9,354 nt of DNA from Hyphomicrobiales bacterium (lineage in GTDB: Bacteria > Pseudomonadota > Alphaproteobacteria > Rhizobiales > Beijerinckiaceae). Shown here in pieces: positions 5,529 through 9,354 of this stretch. The stretch lies in contig CANCAR010000103.1 in the NCBI GenBank assembly GCA_947374125.1, forward strand, positions 1-9,354, read 5' to 3'. The notes under the pieces are model-generated. The model made no database searches, was not told where the DNA came from, and worked only from the letters and a program-made list of their open reading frames with translations. How positions within the stretch are numbered: position 1 is the first letter of the stretch; each line of letters opens with the position of its first letter. The position numbers and the translations under genes are program-made.

Positions 5529-6140
5529 TCACGCCGTTGCGCTGGACCGCGCTGAAACACGGGCGTGCCAGCTTGCGAGATGCTCCATTTCATCAGGCAC
5601 CTTAGTCCGCGTCGGTTTCATGAAATCAAGGGCACAAAGCGCTGTGATATCGGCAATTGAAAAGACGTCTCCCGCCAGATAGGGGGAATACGCAAGCGCC
5701 TGATTCAGGAGCGCAAGGCCCGCGAGTATTTTTGGCTTATTCGCCTCGCCCCAATCGGCAATTTGCGGCACTTCATGGGTGGCCATACCCGGATGGAGGT
5801 GGCGGAACACATGCGTGATCGGCACGAAAACCTCAAGCTCCGCGCGGCGGTTCCACATTTCGACTTTGGCTTGTTCAACGGGTGTGCGGCCGAACAGAGC
5901 TGGCTCCGGCTGAATGGCTTCGAAATAGCGGCAGATGGCAACCGATTCCGTGATGATGGTGCCATCGTCTAGTTCAAGCGCAGGCGTACGTTGTAAGGCG
6001 TTCACGTGAGCGAAATCTGGCTGGCGATGCTCGAACCGTGCCAGATCAACGAGCACGCGGGGAACCTCGATCTCCTTTTCATGCAGGAAGATCCGGACTC
6101 GACGGGGATTAGGCGCTCGCACGCTGTCATAGAGCTTCAT
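5529..6140 (-). CDS. glutathione S-transferase family protein
   Basis: The 203-residue protein has the two GST domains. The thioredoxin-like N-terminal domain spans about 1-78, with A-P-N-P-R-R-V-R at 9-16, the cis-proline in R-T-P-A-L (51-55) and the glutathione-contacting T-E-S-V-A-I (64-69). The helical C-terminal domain (about 88-203) has the N-capping box S-I-A-D-I (161-165). Members conjugate or reduce substrates with glutathione, or act in isomerisation; the exact substrate is not predictable. No catalytic Cys is seen in the N-terminal active-site turn, whereas a Ser is present at residue 6. ATG 6140 is preferred over an in-frame TTG at 6152, as GGAA lies 6-9 bases before the ATG. It is first in a probable operon with the phosphotransacetylase gene and diverges from the histidine kinase gene. 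Confidence 0.85.
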   Translation of the reverse strand: MKLYDSVRAPNPRRVRIFLHEKEIEVPRVLVDLARFEHRQPDFAHVNALQRTPALELDDGTIITESVAICRYFEAIQPEPALFGRTPVEQAKVEMWNRRAELEVFVPITHVFRHLHPGMATHEVPQIADWGEANKPKILAGLALLNQALAYSPYLAGDVFSIADITALCALDFMKPTRTKVPDEMEHLASWHARVSARSSATA

Positions 6141-6192
6141 GGGATGTTCCAACGGTTAGAGAGCGACGTTTTCATGGTCGATGCACGGCGTC

Positions 6193-6256
6193 AACCGCTG
6201 TTTACGCCAATTTTAGTTCAATTTGAGCGTTTAATTCAGTCGGACCTTAACCGCTG
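6193..6256. promoter_or_regulatory. divergent intergenic region with repeated AACCGCTG and a weak promoter
   Basis: The 154-bp gap between the GST and kinase genes contains a direct repeat AACCGCTG at 6193-6200 and 6249-6256. A weak plus-strand promoter can be proposed: TTGAGC (6223-6228), 17 bases, CTTAAC (6246-6251), which would drive the kinase gene. The repeat flanks it and could be a regulator site. This is pattern reading only. Confidence 0.25.
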
Positions 6257-6294
6257 GTTGTTAGGGTTTGATGGATTGAAGAAGGTGATTGTCA

Positions 6295-7782
6295 ATGATC
6301 CTGGATTTTCGCCATGTGATCGTGAGAGCTCAACGTGCCACCCGCGTCGCCTTTGGCGTGGCTGGTGCAGTGCCCTCCGTTTCGGGCGTTGCCAATTGGA
6401 CGGCGCGGAGTTTTGACGATGAACTCCTGATGACCTTCGCGCGCGCACGGCCCAAGGCGATTTTACTGCAACTTCTCATCCTTTTGCCGATTTTGGGAGC
6501 AAGCGCGCTGGGACCGCCGCTTCTACCGGTTCCTATTGGCGCGTTTCTGATTGGTGCTGGCCTTGCCGCCTCGCTTTTCTTGGCCGATCATTGGCCAAAA
6601 ATAAACCGGCGGACAGCACAATGGGTTTTTTTGGCTCTTGAGGCTTTGCATGGCTCGGGTTGGGCGCTGTTAAGCCTAAACCCACCAGTGCCCGATGCGA
6701 TTCCGGATAGCACCTTTTTAGTGTTTATTCCGGTGGCGCTTGGTGGATCGGCGCTGGTGTTTTCATCCGCCATCAAAGGCACGATGGCAGCCCAGTTGCT
6801 GCCTATGTTGTTGGCAGATGGCATAGCCTTAATGGTTGGAACGCATCGCCTACCAAGCGAAACGCTTGTTCTCTCCATCGTGGTCATCGTTTTCTTTCTT
6901 TATCTGGCTGGCCGCATCACGGAGGCAACGCGCGACCATTTGATCATCCGCGCGGAAAAAGATGCCCTCATTGCCGATTTGGAGCAGGCCAAAGCCCATT
7001 CGGATGAAGCGCGTCGCCGGGCGGAAGAACTCAATCTTGCTAAGTCGAGGTTCTTGGCCACGATGAGTCACGAACTGCGCACGCCGCTGAATGCGATTTT
7101 GGGCTTCTCTGAGGTGATGGAAGCCGAGCTTTTGGGGCGCCACAGGGTAAAGGCCTATCGCTCCTATGCGCGCGACATCCACGAAAGCGGACAGATGCTG
7201 TTGGGCATTATTGACGAGGTGCTGGACCTCTCCCGCATCGAAGCAGGGCGGTATGAGCTGGTTGAAAAACCGTGTCAATTGGCTGATTCCGTTTCCGAAT
7301 GCGCGCATCTTTTGCAGATGCGGGCGCATTCGCGCGGTGTTGTGATGATGATGATGGTCGACCCCGAATTGCCGCCGATTTTGGCCGATGAGCGGGCCTT
7401 GCGCCAGATCACGTTAAACCTCTTATCCAACGCGATTAAGTTCACGCCCTCTGGTGGGGATATTTCCATCCGCGTGGGGCGCGTGCCGAATGGCGAGCAA
7501 TTTATCCAAGTGACCGATACGGGCCCCGGCATTCCGGCGCATGAAATTCCGATTATCTTGGAAAGCTTTGGCCGTGGTTCCTTGGCGGTAAAGGCAGCCG
7601 AGCAAGGCTCCGGCCTTGGTCTGCCAATTGTGCGCGGGCTTGTGGCGATGCATGGCGGCGAATTCTCGATCCAATCGCGCGAGGGCGAGGGGACGTCCGT
7701 CACGGTTACGCTGCCGAAAGAGCGCGTTTTGACGCCAACGCCCACGCGCCCGAAAGTCGTGCGCTCGCGGGCGGCGGCTTAA
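6295..7782 (+). CDS. membrane sensor histidine kinase
   Basis: The 495-residue protein is a sensor kinase that autophosphorylates and passes phosphate to a response regulator. Residues 1-52 are a basic, probably cytoplasmic tail. About 53-205 hold five to six membrane segments with short loops and no large periplasmic domain, so it likely senses something in or near the membrane. A coiled-coil linker (about 215-250) leads to the HisKA domain with His259 in T-M-S-H-E-L-R-T-P-L-N. The ATPase domain has N-box N-L-L-S-N-A (375-380), G1 D-T-G-P-G-I-P (408-414), F-box E-S-F-G-R-G (423-428) and G2 G-S-G-L-G-L-P (438-444). It lacks PAS and receiver domains and is related to the PleC/DivJ-type kinases of alphaproteobacteria. 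No response regulator gene is in the window. The ATG at 6295 is chosen as AAGAAGG lies about 9 bases upstream; the TTG at 6289 is too close. Residues 351-354 are four consecutive Met. Confidence 0.9.
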   Translation: MILDFRHVIVRAQRATRVAFGVAGAVPSVSGVANWTARSFDDELLMTFARARPKAILLQLLILLPILGASALGPPLLPVPIGAFLIGAGLAASLFLADHWPKINRRTAQWVFLALEALHGSGWALLSLNPPVPDAIPDSTFLVFIPVALGGSALVFSSAIKGTMAAQLLPMLLADGIALMVGTHRLPSETLVLSIVVIVFFLYLAGRITEATRDHLIIRAEKDALIADLEQAKAHSDEARRRAEELNLAKSRFLATMSHELRTPLNAILGFSEVMEAELLGRHRVKAYRSYARDIHESGQMLLGIIDEVLDLSRIEAGRYELVEKPCQLADSVSECAHLLQMRAHSRGVVMMMMVDPELPPILADERALRQITLNLLSNAIKFTPSGGDISIRVGRVPNGEQFIQVTDTGPGIPAHEIPIILESFGRGSLAVKAAEQGSGLGLPIVRGLVAMHGGEFSIQSREGEGTSVTVTLPKERVLTPTPTRPKVVRSRAAA

Positions 7783-8805
7783 TCAATCCGCGCGGTCATC
7801 CACCTTCGCCTCGCCAAAGGTTGCCATGCCGTCATGGCACGCGGCTGCGGCTTTAATGACCCCAATTGCGAGAGCGGCGCCCGAGCCTTCGCCCAAGCGC
7901 ATGCCGAGATCGAGGATTGGCTTCTTGCCGAGCCGCGCCAGCACATCGCGATGCGCGCCTTCGGCTGACGCATGGCCCGCCATGCAGTGGTCAAGCGTGC
8001 GGGGATTAACGGCGTGAAGAATAGCGGCAGCGGCGGTTGCGACATAGCCGTCGATCACCACCGGAATACGCTCCATACGGGCGGCAAGAATAACGCCTGC
8101 CATGGCCGCAATCTCGCGTCCACCAAGGCGACGAAGTACTTCCAGCGGATCGTGCAAATGGGCTTTGTGGAAGGCGAGTGCTGTTTCAACCGCCGCGATT
8201 TTGCGCTTTAGGCCCTCATCATCCACGCCCGTGCCACGCCCGACCCAATGGGCGGTGTCGCCTCCGTAAAGCGCAGCATAGATGGCGGCCGAGATCGTGG
8301 TGTTGCCGATGCCCATCTCGCCAATGCCAACAAGATCGTGCCCGCCGCCAATGGCCTCCATGCCGAAGGCCATGGTGCCGACGCAGGTTTTCTCGTCCAT
8401 CGCCGCTTCAACGGTGATGTCGCCGGTGGGGAGTTCAAGCGCCAGATCATAGGCCTTGAACCCGATATCGAAGGTTTTGCAAATCTGGTTGATCGCCGCG
8501 CCGCCTGCACCGAAATTGTCTAGCATTTGCTGGGTGACACTCGCCGGATAGGGCGATACGCCGCGCGCGGCGACGCCATGATTGCCCGCAAATACGGTAA
8601 CCAGCGGGCGCATGATCGCGGGCCGCGATTTACGTTGCCAAGCAGCAAGCCATTCGACGATTTCTTCCAGACGCCCAAGGCTGCCCGGCGGCTTGGTGAG
8701 GAAGCGGTCCCGCGCGCGTACGGCTTCGACGGATTCGAGATCGGCTTCGGGCATTTCAGAAATGACGCGGCGGATATCGTCGAAGGGATTGGGGGAGGAG
8801 GACAT
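7783..8805 (-). CDS. cobT: nicotinate-nucleotide:dimethylbenzimidazole phosphoribosyltransferase
   Basis: The 340-residue cytoplasmic enzyme transfers phosphoribose from nicotinate mononucleotide to 5,6-dimethylbenzimidazole, giving alpha-ribazole phosphate for the lower ligand of cobalamin. Family motifs are complete: K-P-P-G-S-L-G-R-L (38-46), A-G-N-H-G-V (73-78), G-I-G-E-M-G-I-G-N-T-T (160-170), V-G-R-G-T-G (188-193), I-D-G-Y (251-254), and the catalytic Glu306 in R-L-G-E-G-S-G (303-309). The length is normal for the family. The gene is called cobU in the Pseudomonas denitrificans naming and cobT in the Salmonella naming. It stands alone here, without cobS or other cobalamin genes within the window. 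Its stop directly abuts the stop of the convergent kinase gene. No strong Shine-Dalgarno is seen before the ATG, and no cobalamin riboswitch is evident upstream. Confidence 0.95.
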   Translation of the reverse strand: MSSSPNPFDDIRRVISEMPEADLESVEAVRARDRFLTKPPGSLGRLEEIVEWLAAWQRKSRPAIMRPLVTVFAGNHGVAARGVSPYPASVTQQMLDNFGAGGAAINQICKTFDIGFKAYDLALELPTGDITVEAAMDEKTCVGTMAFGMEAIGGGHDLVGIGEMGIGNTTISAAIYAALYGGDTAHWVGRGTGVDDEGLKRKIAAVETALAFHKAHLHDPLEVLRRLGGREIAAMAGVILAARMERIPVVIDGYVATAAAAILHAVNPRTLDHCMAGHASAEGAHRDVLARLGKKPILDLGMRLGEGSGAALAIGVIKAAAACHDGMATFGEAKVDDRAD

Positions 8806-8882
8806 CAGGAGACTCGCACAAATGGTTTTAATCAGGGTGCGCTCTTAGACGCTTTGGGGAGCGAAGGTGCAAGTGTAAATGG

Positions 8883-8912
8883 GATCGATCACGCAAGAAA
8901 AAAAGATCGATC
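8883..8912. repeat. GATCGATC palindromes upstream of cobT
   Basis: GATCGATC occurs at 8883-8890 and 8905-8912, separated by 14 bases that include a run of seven A. Each copy is itself palindromic, so the two can also pair as a hairpin. They lie 78 bp or more before the cobT start, and the rest of 8806-8882 shows nothing further that I recognise. They could be part of the cobT promoter region or the edge of the neighbouring repeat mosaic. Confidence 0.45.
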
Positions 8913-8918
8913 TTCCTA

Positions 8919-9112
8919 CCCCCTGAGGGGGAAGGTGTCGCGGGACGCGACGGATGAGGCACTAGTGTCTACCGATTGCGGCCCTTCGCTTTCGTTCAGG
9001 GCGTTCGTCGTTCAAAAAGGTCCACCGGACCTTTTTGTTTTGCTAACGCAAAACCACTCCTTACCCCTCACCCGACCCGCTTCGCGGGCCACCCTCTCCT
9101 TCAAGGAGAGGG
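8919..9112. repeat. mosaic of palindromic intergenic repeat units in inverted orientation
   Basis: Unit one (8919-8959) holds CCCCC-TGA-GGGGG (8919-8931), then AAGGTG, then TCGCG-GGA-CGCGA (8938-8950), then CGGATGAGG. Unit two, read on the minus strand from 9112 to about 9065, has the same order: CCCTCTCC.../GGAGAGGG (9092-9112), GTGG, CCCGC-TTC-GCGGG (9076-9088), then a TCGGGTGAGG-like end. The two are diverged copies in opposite orientation, each with two stem-loops and a shared GGTG...CGG(A/G)TGAGG frame. This style of hairpin repeat is common between genes of rhizobia and relatives (RIME-like elements). The centre holds a terminator and a further GTTTTGC-TAAC-GCAAAAC stem (9037-9054). No protein-coding sequence is supported in this 325-bp gap. 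Confidence 0.7.
9014..9036. terminator. symmetric rho-independent terminator
   Basis: AAAAAGGTCC (9014-9023) and GGACCTTTTT (9027-9036) pair perfectly over 10 bp around the loop ACC. Because the stem starts with A and ends with T it can end transcription from either side; on the minus strand it lies 95 bp after the P450 stop, which makes it the natural terminator for that gene and a barrier before cobT. Confidence 0.7.
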
Positions 9113-9130
9113 ATGCTTAATGGAATTTTC

Positions 9131-9354
9131 TCAAAACCCCACATCCAACCGTTGCAGCCCGTGAAAATGATACGCATCGCGATAAACTGGCTTTCCCTCT
9201 AACCTCAAACCCGGCAATCGCTCAAACAGCACCTTCAACGCCACCCGCATCTCTAATCGTGCGAGTGGCGCGCCGACGCAGAAATGGATGCCGCCGCCGA
9301 AGCTTTGTTGGGGGTTGGGTTCGCGGGTGGGGTCGAGCTGGTCCGGATGGGGGA
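9131..9354 (-). CDS. cytochrome P450, C-terminal part (cut by right edge)
   Basis: The last 73 residues of a cytochrome P450 are encoded. The heme-binding loop F-G-G-G-I-H-F-C-V-G (F-x-x-G-x-H-x-C-x-G pattern) is intact, with the Cys that ligates heme iron, followed by A-P-L-A-R-L-E of the L helix. The tail R-L-P-G-L-R-L and H-F-H-G-L-Q-R-L matches bacterial class I P450s, which are soluble and take electrons from a ferredoxin. The stop is TGA at 9133-9131. The substrate cannot be inferred from this fragment. The gene starts to the right of the window. Confidence 0.93.
   Translation of the reverse strand, partial: PHPDQLDPTREPNPQQSFGGGIHFCVGAPLARLEMRVALKVLFERLPGLRLEGKPVYRDAYHFHGLQRLDVGF

Noticed and set aside
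6231..6250. CtrA-type site (TTAA-N7-TTAA) upstream of the kinase gene
   Set aside because: The two TTAA elements there are 12 bases apart, not 7.
8527..9120. 197-codon open frame on the plus strand
   Set aside because: It runs antisense to the cobT start and then through the hairpin repeats, ends in repeat sequence and shows no domain.
1..9354. CRISPR array, tRNA or rRNA genes
   Set aside because: No regularly spaced direct repeats and no tRNA-like or rRNA-like sequence were seen on either strand.

Overview
The window looks like chromosomal DNA of an alphaproteobacterium, most likely of the Hyphomicrobiales (Rhizobiales) type. The grounds are a BacA/YddA-type ABC exporter, the alphaproteobacterial style of the CobT and histidine kinase proteins, moderately high GC with weak Shine-Dalgarno sequences at several genes, and hairpin-rich intergenic repeats like those of rhizobial genomes. 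I cannot fix the genus from sequence alone.

Layout. At the left edge (1-175, minus) is the wreck of an IS3-family insertion sequence: the start of orfA joined by an internal deletion to a piece of orfB. An AT-rich stretch follows, then a small gene for a secreted two-cysteine protein (349-684, plus). From 831 to 3782 everything lies on the minus strand: a DUF1778 antitoxin (tacA-like), its GNAT toxin (tacT-like), and a 691-residue ABC exporter of the ABCD/YddA/BclA class. A second toxin-antitoxin module of a different class (AbrB/MazE-fold antitoxin plus PIN-domain toxin, vapBC-like) runs the other way from 3942 to 4567. The two modules are back to back and share a 159-bp control region with two separate palindromes.

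From 4584 to 6140 (minus) a glutathione S-transferase-like gene and a phosphate acetyl/butyryltransferase gene form a probable two-gene operon. Diverging from it is a membrane sensor histidine kinase (6295-7782, plus). The kinase gene ends exactly where the convergent cobT gene (7783-8805, minus; lower-ligand activation in cobalamin synthesis) ends, with no base between the stop codons. The 325-bp gap after cobT holds a mosaic of at least six hairpins, including an inverted pair of rhizobial-type palindromic repeat units and a symmetric rho-independent terminator. The right edge carries the heme-binding C-terminus of a cytochrome P450 (9131-9354, minus, cut by the window).

Functionally the left half (IS remnant, AT-rich orphan gene, two toxin-antitoxin modules) reads as an accessory patch next to an exporter. 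The right half is metabolic and signalling core sequence. All gene families here are recognisable except that the small secreted protein has no known function. I found no convincing new multi-gene system. The most unusual structures are the divergent toxin-antitoxin pair, the deleted IS3 element with a nearby 16-bp inverted repeat, and the hairpin mosaic beside cobT.
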